Shown: piece after piece, positions 18,494 to 28,252 of the stretch
How positions within the stretch are numbered: the first letter of the stretch is position 1
Layout of the letters: every line of letters begins with the position of its first letter
Origin: CAVTQY01 sp963736975
GTDB taxonomy: Bacteria > Pseudomonadota > Alphaproteobacteria > Acetobacterales > Acetobacteraceae
Length of the DNA stretch: 64,000 bases
Assembly: GCA_963736975.1 (NCBI GenBank)
Contig: CAVTQY010000001.1
Location: forward strand, 248,001 to 312,000
Direction of reading: 5' to 3'
Made by a program: the position numbers and the translations under genes
The notes under the pieces: model-generated
The model's database searches: none
What the model saw: only the letters and a program-made list of their open reading frames with translations
What the model was told of the DNA's origin: nothing

Positions 18494-21193
18494 ATGCTCG
18501 ACAAGACGTACAACCCCGCGGAGATAGAACCCCGGCTTTATGCCGGATGGGAGCGGGAAGGGGCGTTTGCCTGCGACCCGCGGTCCTCGGCGCGCCCGTT
18601 CACCATCATGATCCCGCCGCCCAACGTCACCGGCAGCCTGCATATGGGGCACGCGCTGACCTTCACGGTGCAGGATGCTCTGGTGCGCTGGCGGCGGATG
18701 CAGGGCCGCGACGTGCTATGGCAGCCCGGCACCGATCACGCCGGCATCGCCACGCAAATGGTGGTCGAGCGGCTGCTGGCCGAGGGCGGCAGCAACCAGG
18801 ACCGGCGCTCGATGGGGCGCGAGGCTTTCGTCGCGCGGGTATGGCAGTGGAAGGCGGAATCCGGCGGCACGATCACGAAGCAATTGCGCCGGCTGGGCGC
18901 GTCGCTCGACTGGCCGCGCGAACGCTTCACCATGGATGAGGGGCTCTCGGCCGCCGTGCGCCAGGTGTTCGTCACGCTCTATCGTGAGGGCCTGGTCTAT
19001 CGCGATCGGCGGCTGGTGAACTGGGATCCGAAGCTGCTGACCGCGATCTCCGACCTCGAAGTTGAGAACCTGGAGGTCAAAGGCAGCCTTTGGCACATCC
19101 GTTATCCGATCGACGGCGCACCCGGGCGGTTCATAATAGTGGCAACGACACGGCCGGAGACGGTGCTCGGCGATACCGCCGTCGCCGTGCACCCGGATGA
19201 CCCGCGTTGGCGCGACCTGATCGGGCGTCAGGCCATCCTGCCGCTGGTCGGGCGGCGTATTCCGGTATTGGCGGATGAGCACTCCGATCCGGAGAAAGGC
19301 AGCGGCGCTGTCAAAATCACCCCGGCGCACGATTTCAACGATTTCGCTGTGGGGCAACGGCATCGGCTGCCGATGCCCTCGATCCTGGACGCCGAGGCTC
19401 GCGTGACATTGGCAGAGATCGAGCCGGCTATTGCCACGGTCGCCGGGGTCGCAGATCCTGTTTTCCTGCGCTCGCTCGACGGCAAGGATCGCTTTGTCGC
19501 CCGCAAGGCGATCGTCGCCGAGCTGGAACGGCTCGGTTTGCTGGAACACACCGACGCCCACACGCATCAGGTGCCGCACGGCGATCGCGGCGGCGTGCCG
19601 ATCGAGCCGCGGCTGACCACGCAGTGGTTCTGCAACGCCGAGGTGCTGGCGAAGCCGGCAATCGAAGCGGTAGAGCAGGGGCGCATACAGTTCGTGCCGA
19701 AACAGTGGGAGAACACGTTCTTCGCCTGGATGCGGGCGATCGAACCCTGGTGCATCAGCCGCCAGCTTTGGTGGGGGCACCGTATCCCGGCCTGGTACGG
19801 ACCGGACGGCAAGGTGTTCGTCGCGCATACAGAAGCCGAGGCAAAGGTGGAGGCGCGCGCGGCGTATGGGCGGGACGAGTTGCTGGTGCAGGACGAGGAT
19901 GTGCTCGACACCTGGTTCAGCTCTGGCCTGTGGCCGTTCTCTACCCTGGGCTGGCCGGAGCAGACGCCGGAGCTGGGGCGCTACTATCCAGGCGACGTGT
20001 TGGTAACTGGCTTCGACATAATATTCTTCTGGGTCGCCCGCATGATGATGCTCGGCATCCATTTCATGCGGGCGGTGCCCTTTCATACGGTTTACATCCA
20101 TGGCCTGGTGCGTGACGAACGCGGCCAGAAGATGTCGAAATCCAAGGGCAACATCATCGATCCGTTGGAACTGATCAACCGCTACGGGGCGGACGCCCTG
20201 CGCTTCACGATTTGCGCGCTGACCGGGCCCGGGCGCGACGTGAAACTCGGCGCCGCGCGGGTGGAAGGCTATCGCAGTTTCGTCACCAAGCTATGGAACG
20301 CGGCCCGGTTTTGCGAGATGAACGGCATCCGGCCTGAACCCGGGTTCGATCCCGCCGCGGCCACGCTACCGCTCACGCGCTGGATTCTGGATGCCGCGAA
20401 CGCCGCCGTCGCCGAAGCGACCGCCGCACTGGAGTCGTACCGGCTGGATGAATACGCCGCGGTCGGATATCGTTTTACCTGGAACCTGTTCTGCGATTGG
20501 TTCCTCGAATTCGCCAAACCTGTGCTGACGGAAGGCCAGGCGCCGGCGGCGCAGGAAGTGCGCGGTGCCGCTGCGCATGTGCTCGGAACGATCCTGCGGC
20601 TACTGCATCCGGCGATGCCATTCGTCACCGAGGAGCTATGGGACCGCTTCGGCTATGGCGCCCCATTCAGCCTGATACGCGCCGAGTGGCCGGGCACTGT
20701 AGCGATCCCGCAAGCAGCGGAGGCGCGGGCCGAGCTGGATTGGGTGGTGCGGCTGATCAGCGAGGTGCGGGCTGTGCGCGCCGAGATGAACGTTCCGCCG
20801 GGAACGCTTGCGCCGATCCTCTTGCGCGACGCCGCGCCCGCCAGCATCGCTCGCGCCGAGCGCTGGATCGAGGCGATCCGCCGATTGGCGCGCGCCTCCG
20901 AGGCGCGGCCGCTGACCGGCGACATGCCGGCAGGCTCCGCGCAGACGGTGCTGGACGAGGCAACGGTGGTGATCCCGCTGGCCGGGCTGATCGATGTAGA
21001 GAGCGAACGCGGGCGGCTCGGGCGTGACCGCGCCAAGGCGGCGCAGGAGGCGGCCAAACTCGAGCAGAAACTTGCCAACGTGGATTTCGTGCGTCGTGCA
21101 CCGGCCGAGGTGGTGGAAGAAAACCGCGAGCGGCTGGCGACGGCGCAGGCGGAGGTTGCGCGTCTGGAAGCCGCACTGGCGCGGATTACGTAA
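18494..21193 (+). CDS. valS: Valine-tRNA ligase
   Basis: An 899-residue class I aminoacyl-tRNA synthetase. The ATG at 18494 follows AGGCAAGAGG and gives the standard N-terminus 'MLDKTYNPAEIEPRLY'. The HIGH-type motif 'HMGH' is at residues 49-52. The CP1 editing domain contains 'TTRPETVLGDTAVAVHPDD'. KMSKS is at 546-550. An anticodon-binding domain and the C-terminal coiled-coil typical of ValRS (about 830-899) complete it. It charges tRNA-Val and edits threonine. It appears intact. Confidence 0.97.
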   Translation: MLDKTYNPAEIEPRLYAGWEREGAFACDPRSSARPFTIMIPPPNVTGSLHMGHALTFTVQDALVRWRRMQGRDVLWQPGTDHAGIATQMVVERLLAEGGSNQDRRSMGREAFVARVWQWKAESGGTITKQLRRLGASLDWPRERFTMDEGLSAAVRQVFVTLYREGLVYRDRRLVNWDPKLLTAISDLEVENLEVKGSLWHIRYPIDGAPGRFIIVATTRPETVLGDTAVAVHPDDPRWRDLIGRQAILPLVGRRIPVLADEHSDPEKGSGAVKITPAHDFNDFAVGQRHRLPMPSILDAEARVTLAEIEPAIATVAGVADPVFLRSLDGKDRFVARKAIVAELERLGLLEHTDAHTHQVPHGDRGGVPIEPRLTTQWFCNAEVLAKPAIEAVEQGRIQFVPKQWENTFFAWMRAIEPWCISRQLWWGHRIPAWYGPDGKVFVAHTEAEAKVEARAAYGRDELLVQDEDVLDTWFSSGLWPFSTLGWPEQTPELGRYYPGDVLVTGFDIIFFWVARMMMLGIHFMRAVPFHTVYIHGLVRDERGQKMSKSKGNIIDPLELINRYGADALRFTICALTGPGRDVKLGAARVEGYRSFVTKLWNAARFCEMNGIRPEPGFDPAAATLPLTRWILDAANAAVAEATAALESYRLDEYAAVGYRFTWNLFCDWFLEFAKPVLTEGQAPAAQEVRGAAAHVLGTILRLLHPAMPFVTEELWDRFGYGAPFSLIRAEWPGTVAIPQAAEARAELDWVVRLISEVRAVRAEMNVPPGTLAPILLRDAAPASIARAERWIEAIRRLARASEARPLTGDMPAGSAQTVLDEATVVIPLAGLIDVESERGRLGRDRAKAAQEAAKLEQKLANVDFVRRAPAEVVEENRERLATAQAEVARLEAALARIT

Positions 21194-21217
21194 GTGCTTG
21201 CAGGGCAGCCGTACCAA

Positions 21218-22207
21218 TCAATCGCTGTAGCCGTCCGGGTGGGCGATGCGCCAGGCGGCGGCCGTCTCGACGATTTGGTGCAACCCGGGCAGACGCGGCA
21301 GCCAGCCGGTTTCCTTACGTATCTGGTCGGCGGAGGCAACCAGCACCGCCGGATCGCCGGGCCGGCGAGGGGCCATGACATGCGGCACGTCGCGCCCGGT
21401 AACCTCCGCTACCGCCCTGATCACCTCACGCACTGAGGCGCCCCGGCCATTGCCGAGATTGTAGGTAACGCTGCGCTCGCGCAACTGGTCGAGTGCGCGC
21501 AGATGCGCATCCGCAAGATCGGTCACATGCACATAATCGCGGATGCAGGTGCCGTCCGGGGTCGCGTAATCATTGCCGAACACTTCGAGCGGCGGACGCC
21601 GTCCCAGTGCGGCGTCGATCGCCAGCGGTATCAGGTGCGTCTCGGGGTTGTGGTCCTCGCCCAGCCGGCCATCCGGATCGGCACCGGCGGCATTAAAATA
21701 GCGCAGGCAGGCGCTACGCAGTCCGTGGATGCGATCTGCCCACAGCAGGGCACGTTCGACCATCCATTTGCTCTCGCCGTACGGCGAGCCCGGGTCGATC
21801 GGCGCCTCCGCCCCGATAGGGATCTGCGCCGGCGCCCCGAACAGGTTGGCGGTGGAGGACAGGACAAAGCGCGAAACGCCGTGCCGGATGCAGGCCTCGA
21901 TCAGCCGGATCCCGTTCGCCGTGTTCTCCAGCAAGTAGCGGAACGGCTGACGCATGCTTTCGCCCACCAGCGAGAGAGCGGCGAAATGCAGGACCGCGTC
22001 CCACGGCCCGTCAGCGAGGACGGTTTCGACCGCCGCGTCTTCCCCAAGGTCGGCTTCGATCAGGCGCACGCCGGACGGCACCGCCGCCCGATGGCCCTGG
22101 CGCAGGTTGTCGAAAACGACGACCTCGTCGCCGCGTTCGGCGAGCGCGAGCGCGGCGTGGCTGCCGACGAAGCCGGCGCCGCCGGTTACCAAAAATCGCT
22201 TACGCAT
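21218..22207 (-). CDS. galE: UDP-glucose 4-epimerase
   Basis: An extended short-chain dehydrogenase of about 329 residues. The NAD-binding motif 'TGGAGFVGSH' lies at residues 7-16, counting from the ATG at 22207. Two more in-frame codons upstream include another ATG at 22219. The catalytic Ser-Ser-Thr and Tyr-x-x-x-Lys appear as 'VLSSTANLFG' and 'YGESK'. The C-terminal half has 'RYFNAAGADPDGRLGEDHN' and 'CIRDYVHVTDLADAH', both GalE signatures. It interconverts UDP-glucose and UDP-galactose for surface polysaccharide. It is divergent from the PhyH gene, with about 80 bases between. Confidence 0.93.
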   Translation of the reverse strand: MRKRFLVTGGAGFVGSHAALALAERGDEVVVFDNLRQGHRAAVPSGVRLIEADLGEDAAVETVLADGPWDAVLHFAALSLVGESMRQPFRYLLENTANGIRLIEACIRHGVSRFVLSSTANLFGAPAQIPIGAEAPIDPGSPYGESKWMVERALLWADRIHGLRSACLRYFNAAGADPDGRLGEDHNPETHLIPLAIDAALGRRPPLEVFGNDYATPDGTCIRDYVHVTDLADAHLRALDQLRERSVTYNLGNGRGASVREVIRAVAEVTGRDVPHVMAPRRPGDPAVLVASADQIRKETGWLPRLPGLHQIVETAAAWRIAHPDGYSD

Positions 22208-22285
22208 GGCCGGCCTCATTGCACGACATCCTTGCCTCCGTGTTTACGTGTAATCTGGTAAGCCAGAGACGGGGAGGGGACGGGG

Positions 22286-23158
22286 ATGGACGATAATTGC
22301 GATATCGACATGGCAAACCTCGATTGTATCGCGCGATATCGGCGGGACGGATTTGTCGTGATCCGCAAAATCCTGACGGCGGACCATGTGGCGGCCTGCC
22401 TCGACGCGCTGGGGCGAATAGCCGCGGACGTCGATGCCGCGTCGGTCCCGCGCGGCGACGGTCCGTTCGTGGCGCTGGAACAAGGCGCCGATACAGCGGT
22501 GGCGGAGCGGGTGGACCTCGTGCGCAAATTCGGCGATTTCACCGATGCCGAGCCCGCGCTGAAACGGGCGGCAATGTCGGCCCGGCTGCACGCTGTCCTG
22601 GACGCCATCATGGGGCGCGGGCGCGTGATGCTGCAGGAAATGGCGTTAGTGAAGCCGCCGCGGATCGGCGGTGAAAAACCCTGGCATCAGGATGCCGCCT
22701 ACTTCCGCGGCAGCGACCCGAACCTGATGTTCGGCGTGTGGATCGCGCTCGATCCCGCTACACGCGAGAACGGCTGCATGGAAGTGATCCCCGGTTCGCA
22801 TCTGGGCGGGCCGGTGCCGCATGTCCCACACAAGGACATCAACCTCTGCACGATCGATCCCCGCTACGTGCCGGCGGAGCGGCGCGTCGCGCTACCGATG
22901 GAGCCGGGCGATGCCCTGGTCTTCCACACCCTGATTCATCACTACACGGCGGCCAACCGTTCCGACCTGCGCCGGCGCGCGCTGCAGTTCCACTATCATC
23001 AGCTCGGGGTGGAGTGGACGTCGCTGGAACGGCACCGGGCGATGTATCACGACGTGGATGGCGAATACGCCGGCTGCACCGTGCCAAAGGGCGCGCCTTT
23101 CGCGGAAGCATCGAGTTTCGTGCCGCGACGGTTGCGCACTGTTGTGCCGATGGCGTGA
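22286..23158 (+). CDS. Phytanoyl-CoA dioxygenase (PhyH) family protein
   Basis: A 290-residue Fe(II)/2-oxoglutarate-dependent dioxygenase. The metal triad appears as His134-x-Asp136 in 'KPWHQDAAYF' and His219 in 'HTLIHHYTAANRS', with Arg residues at 229-230 to bind 2-oxoglutarate. 'NGCMEVIPGSHLGG' is the usual family loop. It probably hydroxylates a small molecule. It is convergent with a PEP-mutase-like lyase, 3 bases apart, which does not define a shared substrate. Confidence 0.88.
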   Translation: MDDNCDIDMANLDCIARYRRDGFVVIRKILTADHVAACLDALGRIAADVDAASVPRGDGPFVALEQGADTAVAERVDLVRKFGDFTDAEPALKRAAMSARLHAVLDAIMGRGRVMLQEMALVKPPRIGGEKPWHQDAAYFRGSDPNLMFGVWIALDPATRENGCMEVIPGSHLGGPVPHVPHKDINLCTIDPRYVPAERRVALPMEPGDALVFHTLIHHYTAANRSDLRRRALQFHYHQLGVEWTSLERHRAMYHDVDGEYAGCTVPKGAPFAEASSFVPRRLRTVVPMA

Positions 23159-23161
23159 CGC

Positions 23162-23977
23162 TCAGGCGAAGAACGCGTTCAGCTCCGGCGTGGGGATGGA
23201 GCTGTCCACATAGCTGAAGGTGCCGCGCTCTTTGGCCTCCCGCGCCGCTTCGACGAGACCCGTCATGGCCGCCCTGTAGAGCGAAGTGGCGAGGCTGACG
23301 CGCTTCACGCCGGCCGCCGTCAGCTCGGCCACAGTGAAGGAGCGTCCCTTGATACCGACCATGAAGTTGAACGGGCGCGTGAGGGCGGCACAGACAGCGC
23401 GCACGGCGTCGAGATCGGGGAGGCCGGGCGCCATCAGCACGTCGGCGCCGGCGGCCTCGAAGGCATGCAGGCGGCTGATCGTATCGTCGAGTTTCGGATT
23501 ACCGCGCAGGAAATTCTCCGAGCGCGCGGTCAACACAAGGCGGAAGGGCAGGGCGCGTGCGGCTTCAACGGCAGCATTGATCCGTTCCTTGGCATGCTCG
23601 AGATCGAAGATCGGCTTTGCCGGGTCGCCGCTGAAGTCTTCGATCGAGCAGCCGACCAGTCCTGTCGCTGCGGCGAGGCGGATCGTCTCGGCGACGATCT
23701 CCGGGCTGTCGCCGAAGCCTTTCTCGAGGTCGGCGGAGACCGGCAGGTCGGTCGCCTCCACAATCGCACGCGCGTAGGCGAGCGCTTCGTCGCGCGGCAC
23801 CATGCCGTCTCGGCGCCCGAGCACACCGGCGGAGGCGCCGCTCGATGTCGCCAGAGCGGGGAAGCCGAGGCCGGCGAGGATGCGGGCCGAGCCGGCATCC
23901 CAGGCATTAGCGATGAGGAAGGTGGTCTCGTGCAGGGCGCGGAAGCGCTGCGCTTTGTCGGCCAGGGACGTGGGCAT
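23162..23977 (-). CDS. Isocitrate lyase/PEP mutase family protein
   Basis: A 271-residue single-domain TIM-barrel enzyme of the ICL/PEPM superfamily. 'WDAGSARILAGLGFPALATSSGA' opens the barrel. 'LPVSADLEKGFGDSPE' holds the Asp/Glu metal ligands (family form D-x-E-x-G-x-G). 'GLVGCSIEDF' and 'ADVLMAPGLPDLDAV' follow. The usual KKCGH/KKGCS active-site loop is not recognisable, so it is likely an oxaloacetate hydrolase, carboxyvinyl-phosphonate-type or other C-C lyase variant rather than a true isocitrate lyase. It is head-to-tail with the Gfo/Idh gene (19-base gap) and may share its transcript. Confidence 0.85.
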   Translation of the reverse strand: MPTSLADKAQRFRALHETTFLIANAWDAGSARILAGLGFPALATSSGASAGVLGRRDGMVPRDEALAYARAIVEATDLPVSADLEKGFGDSPEIVAETIRLAAATGLVGCSIEDFSGDPAKPIFDLEHAKERINAAVEAARALPFRLVLTARSENFLRGNPKLDDTISRLHAFEAAGADVLMAPGLPDLDAVRAVCAALTRPFNFMVGIKGRSFTVAELTAAGVKRVSLATSLYRAAMTGLVEAAREAKERGTFSYVDSSIPTPELNAFFA

Positions 23978-23996
23978 CCGCTATCCTCCTGTCGGG

Positions 23997-25094
23997 TTAT
24001 GGTTTCATCGAACTGTTGGTATTTCCAGAGGAACTCCAGCCCTTGTATTTCGCGTGTTCAGGCCCGATCGGCAGTGTTACGGGTTGGCCGGTTTCGGAGG
24101 ATGCGTAGAGCGCGGTGATCAGCTCGAGCGAGCGGCGCGCGTCGCCAAGCGTCACCGGAAGCGCGCCGCCGCTCTCGAGCGCCATATGGTAGTGCTGCAT
24201 CAAGCCCTCGAAGCCGGAGGGCACGAAGGTCCAATCGGCGAGCGCCCGTTCGATCCGGACTGCCGCTTCCGCCGTTGCCGGTAGGGTCTCCCAGGGAGCG
24301 TCGCCGGGTGCGTAGGGCTTGAGGCAGCTTTCGAAAGTCACATGCTCGAAGCACAGGCGCAGCCGGCTGATCTCCTTCTGGGAGCCGATGGTGGCCGAAA
24401 GCGATGCCAGTGCGCCGTTCGCCATGACCAGGCTTGCCACCGCGCAATCCTCGGGCTCAATCCGGTTCACGCGCGTCGCGACCCGGGCGAAGACCGAGGC
24501 GATCGGGCCCATCAGATAGGTCAGAAGGTCATGCGCATGGATCGCCTGGCTGACGAGAACACCACCCAGCTCGGTCTCCCAACGGCCCCGCCAGGGTGCG
24601 GCGTAGTATTCGGCGGTGCGTTTCCAGGCGGTCTCGACGGTGGCGAGATACGGGCGGCCGGCGAGCCCCTGGTCGATGATGTATTTGGCCTGCTGTAGCC
24701 CGTCGCCGAAGCGGTACTGAAAGACCGGCATGACTCGCGTCTGGGAGGTGGCCTCGGCGGCTATGAGGCGATCGGCATCGGCGAGCGAGCCGGCCAAAGG
24801 CTTCTCGCAGACGACGTGCTTGCCGGCGGCCAACGCAGCGAGCGACTGAGGCACGTGCAAAGCGGGGGGCGTACTGACATCGATGATATCGATGTCGTCC
24901 ATGCGCAGCAGATCGTTGAAGGATCTGGTACGGCGCGGCACGGCGAATTCGTCTCCGACCTCGGCGAGCCGGATATCGTCGAGATCGCAGAGCGCAAGCA
25001 CGCGGAACTTGTCGGGGTGCCCGGCATAACCCTCGGCGATGTGCTTGCGGCCGATGCCGCAACCGACGGCTGCAACGGTCCAGATCCTCGGCAT
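23997..25094 (-). CDS. Gfo/Idh/MocA family oxidoreductase
   Basis: A 365-residue NAD(P)-dependent sugar or inositol-type dehydrogenase. The ATG at 25094 follows AGGAG at a good distance and gives 'MPRIWTVAAVGCGIGRKHIA', with the Rossmann Gly motif. 'AGKHVVCEKPLAG' carries the conserved EKP lysine near residue 96. The C-terminal alpha/beta domain has the 'GGVLVSQAIHAHDLLTYLMG' segment with the catalytic His-region. The frame extends further upstream, but that would overlap the MBL gene. The substrate is unknown. Confidence 0.9.
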   Translation of the reverse strand: MPRIWTVAAVGCGIGRKHIAEGYAGHPDKFRVLALCDLDDIRLAEVGDEFAVPRRTRSFNDLLRMDDIDIIDVSTPPALHVPQSLAALAAGKHVVCEKPLAGSLADADRLIAAEATSQTRVMPVFQYRFGDGLQQAKYIIDQGLAGRPYLATVETAWKRTAEYYAAPWRGRWETELGGVLVSQAIHAHDLLTYLMGPIASVFARVATRVNRIEPEDCAVASLVMANGALASLSATIGSQKEISRLRLCFEHVTFESCLKPYAPGDAPWETLPATAEAAVRIERALADWTFVPSGFEGLMQHYHMALESGGALPVTLGDARRSLELITALYASSETGQPVTLPIGPEHAKYKGWSSSGNTNSSMKP

Positions 25095-25122
25095 GATCCC
25101 AGCTCCTGCCGCAGAAGCGATA

Positions 25123-25932
25123 TTATGGAACCTGAAAGCCATTCGGGTCAGAAAGCTTCAGGACCAGCCCGTCATAGCCCGGTTCGATCTCCGACGGCAG
25201 TCGCTCCACCATCCAGGCCCAGTCCATGTCCGTGCCGAGATGCGTCAGCACGGTGCGACGCGGGCCGAGGCGCTCGGTCCAGGACAGCACTTTGTCCCAG
25301 TGCGCGTGTGTCGGATGCGGCGAACGGGCGAAGCAATCGACCACCCAGGTGTCCACCCCGGCCAGGATTTCGAAGGCTGTATCGTCCAGATCCACGACAT
25401 CAGTGCAATAGCCGAACGGGCCGATCCTCAAACCGAGGCTCTGCGTTGCGCCATGTGATTGGGCGAATAACCGCACCTGCATCCCGGCCGCGACGATCTC
25501 CTGGCCCGGTTCAGCTTCCCGCGCTTCGATCACCGGCCGGTAGAACCCTGGCGGCTTCCAGGGCCGGAACGCATAAGGGAAACGCGACCTGATCTCCTCC
25601 AGGGTTCCCGGCGTGGCGAAGCCTTCCAGCGGCCGGTTGATGATCCGGTTCAGGATGCGAACGTCGTCGAGGCCGGTGATATGGTCGGCGTGGGCGTGCG
25701 TCCAAACGATGGCATCGACCCGCGGAATGCGGCAGGCCAGAAGCTGGGTTCGCATGTCCGGTGCGGTATCGACCAATAATGTGCCGTCAGGCCCCTGCAC
25801 GACGATGCTGCTGCGGGTGCGCCAATTGCGGGGTTCGGCGGGGTCGCACAGGCCCCAGTCGCCCGCACCGTCCGGGCCGCCCAGCATCGGCACGCCGGCC
25901 GATGCACCGCATCCCAGCAGGACGACACGCAT
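25123..25932 (-). CDS. MBL-fold metallo-hydrolase (PhnP-like)
   Basis: A 269-residue metallo-beta-lactamase-fold enzyme. It opens with the PhnP/RNase Z-type 'LLGCGASAGVPMLGG', and the metal motif His79-x-His81-x-Asp83-His84 is in 'WTHAHADHITGLDDV'. The start overlaps the tatD stop (ATGA). In alphaproteobacteria this gene follows holB-metG-tatD, and members are annotated as phosphodiesterases. It probably hydrolyses a cyclic phosphodiester, but the natural substrate is not evident. Confidence 0.92.
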   Translation of the reverse strand: MRVVLLGCGASAGVPMLGGPDGAGDWGLCDPAEPRNWRTRSSIVVQGPDGTLLVDTAPDMRTQLLACRIPRVDAIVWTHAHADHITGLDDVRILNRIINRPLEGFATPGTLEEIRSRFPYAFRPWKPPGFYRPVIEAREAEPGQEIVAAGMQVRLFAQSHGATQSLGLRIGPFGYCTDVVDLDDTAFEILAGVDTWVVDCFARSPHPTHAHWDKVLSWTERLGPRRTVLTHLGTDMDWAWMVERLPSEIEPGYDGLVLKLSDPNGFQVP

Positions 25933-26708
25933 CAGGCGTCGGCTTTCCGGAAGAGCCGCAGGAAGTTGGCAGTAGTGAGCTCGGCTAGCTGCTCCAGGGT
26001 CAGTCCGCGCAGGTCGGCCAGAACCCGTGCGGTGTGCGCGACGAAAGCCGGCTCGTTCCGCTTGCCGCGGTACGGCACCGGCGCGAGATACGGCGCGTCG
26101 GTCTCCACGAGCAGACGTTCTGCTGGAACATTACCGGCGATGTCTCTCAATTCATGGGATTTCGGGAACGTCAGGATGCCGGAGAAGCTGACGAACCCGC
26201 CCATCGCAACGGCGGTCTCGGCAAGCCGCCGCCCGGAGCTGAAACAGTGCAGAAGAAACGCGAACTCACCGCCGCTATCGCGTTCTTCTCGCAAGATTTG
26301 TGCGATATCGTCGTCCGCTTGACGCGCGTGGATCGCCAGCGGCAGGCCGGCTAGGCGCGCGGCCCGGATATGGGCGCGAAAATTCGCCTGTTGCATGTCG
26401 CGCGGTGCACGGTCGTAGAAATAGTCCAGCCCGGATTCGCCGATGCCGATAACCTTCGGATGCTCGGCGAGCGCGACGAGGGTCGCCGGAGAGGGGATTG
26501 CGGCCTCCGCGGCGTGGTGCGGATGGACCCCGACGCAGCCCCAGACATTCGGATGCGTTTCCACTAGCTTCAGTACGTTGGCGGCCTGCGCCATCGTGGT
26601 GCCGATAGTGACCATCTCGCTCACCCCGGCTTCCGCCGCTCGCGCCAGCACGTCCGGGAGTTCCGCCTCGGCGTAGTAGTCGAGGTGGCAATGTGAATCG
26701 ATCAGCAT
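25932..26708 (-). CDS. tatD: TatD-family metal-dependent hydrolase (DNase)
   Basis: A 258-residue TIM-barrel hydrolase. The ATG at 26708 gives 'MLIDSHCHLDYY', with metal ligands His6 and His8. 'GVHPHHA' (family GxHPH), 'IGESGLDYFYD', 'PLAIHARQADDD' and 'VETDAPYLAPVPYRGKRNEP' are TatD signatures. It is thought to act as a 3'-5' DNA exonuclease or quality-control nuclease. Its start lies 7 bases after the metG stop and its stop overlaps the MBL gene, so the four genes are one operon. Confidence 0.94.
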   Translation of the reverse strand: MLIDSHCHLDYYAEAELPDVLARAAEAGVSEMVTIGTTMAQAANVLKLVETHPNVWGCVGVHPHHAAEAAIPSPATLVALAEHPKVIGIGESGLDYFYDRAPRDMQQANFRAHIRAARLAGLPLAIHARQADDDIAQILREERDSGGEFAFLLHCFSSGRRLAETAVAMGGFVSFSGILTFPKSHELRDIAGNVPAERLLVETDAPYLAPVPYRGKRNEPAFVAHTARVLADLRGLTLEQLAELTTANFLRLFRKADA

Positions 26709-26715
26709 CAGGGAT

Positions 26716-28252
26716 CTATGCCGCGTTTTCGATGTAACGCGGGAAGACGCCGTGGGGCGGCGGCAGCGCGGTAGCTGCGGCCAGCGGCTCGGACAACGCC
26801 GCCAGGGTGCGGGCGCCGGACGGCACACCGAGCTGGTCGAGCATGCGGCCCATGGAGGCCGGCATGAAGGGCTGCAGCACCGTGGCGATCGTGCGCAGCG
26901 TCTCGGCCAGCACGCGGAGCACCGCGCCCATGCGCTCGCGGTCGGTGCGGTTCAGCGCCCACGGGCGCTTGGCGGTCGATGTAGCCGTTGCCGGCCCGGA
27001 CCACTTTCCAGACATCCTCCAGCGCCTCGTGGAAGACCTGCCGGTCCAGCCGCTCACGCAGCGAAGCCGGCAAGGCCGCGGCGGCATCCAGCAGCTCCTG
27101 GTCCTCGGGGGTGACGGGCCCCCTCCCCGGCAGCACGCCCTCACAGTTCCGGGCGATCAGCGAGAGCGAGCGCTGCGCGAGGTTTCCCAGGTCGTTCGCC
27201 AGCTCGACATTAATGCGGGTTACCAGGGCCTGATGGCTGATCGTGCCGTCGCCGCCGAACGGCTTCTCCCGCATCAGGAAATAGCGGACCTGGTCGAGCC
27301 CATACGTTTCCACCAGCGTGCGGGGCTCAATGACGTTGCCGAGCGACTTGCTCATCTTCTCGCCGTCCACGGTCCACCAGCCGTTCGACGTCACACGCTT
27401 CGGCAACGGCAGCCCGGCCGCCATCAGGAAGGCCGGCCAATAGACTGCGTGGAAACGAATGATGTCCTTGCCGACGAAATGCGCGTCCGCCGGCCAGAAC
27501 GGCCACCGCGGTGCGGCTTCATCGGGAAAGCCGCAGGCGGTGACGTAATTGTTCAGGGCATCGAGCCAGACATACATCACGTGATCCGCCGCGCCCGGCA
27601 CGGGGATGCCCCAGCGGAAACTGGTCCGGCTGATCGAGAGATCGTTCAACCCGCCGCGCACGAAACTCATTACCTCGTTGCGCCGGCCAGCCGGCAGGAT
27701 GAAATCCGGCTGCTCTTCATAAAGTCTCAGAAGCGGTTTCTGGAACGCGCTCAGTCTGAAGAAATATGAGGGCTCCCGCACCCAGGCTGCCGGAGCGCCG
27801 GAAGGCGCCACCTTGCTGCCGTCCGGGCGCGTGGTGAGTTCGTCCTCGTCGTAAAAGGCCTCGTCGCGCACCGCGTACCAGCCTTCGTAGTGGCCGAGGT
27901 AGATCTGCCCCGCCGCTTCGATCCGCCGCCACAGTTCCACGCAGGAAACTTTGTGCCGCTCCTCCGTGGTGCGGATGAAATCGTCATACGAGACATTCAT
28001 CCGGTCCGCGACATCGCGGAAATCAGCGGAAATCCGGTCGACGAACGTCTGCGGGTCCACGCCCGCATCTGCCGCCGCACGCTCCACCTTCTGCCCGTGC
28101 TCATCCGTGCCGGTCAGGAAGAACACGTCGTAGCCATCGAGGCGCTTGAACCGCGCCATCACATCGGCGGCGATTGAGGTGTAGGCGTGGCCGATATGCG
28201 GCGCGCCGTTCACGTAATAGATCGGCGTGGTGACGTAGAAGCGCTGGGTCAT
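26716..28252 (-). pseudogene. metG: Methionine-tRNA ligase with one frameshift (probably sequence error)
   Basis: The frame from the ATG at 28252 reads as a class I methionyl-tRNA synthetase, with 'YVTTPIYYVNGAPHIGHAYT' (HIGH at 19-22) and 'DGEKMSKSLGNVIEP'. It is intact to 'GNGYIDRQAP' near 26965 and then turns into low-quality Arg/Ala-rich sequence. The next frame carries the proper continuation, 'WALNRTDRERMGAVLRVLAE', ending '...GVFPRYIENAA' at 26716. Removing one base of the GGG run at 26963-26965 restores a 511-residue protein of normal length. metG is essential, so the extra base is probably a sequencing or assembly error. The ATG overlaps the holB stop. Confidence 0.9.

Noticed and set aside
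18716..20101. 461-codon minus-strand frame inside valS
   Set aside because: Fully antisense to a complete valine-tRNA ligase with all motifs.
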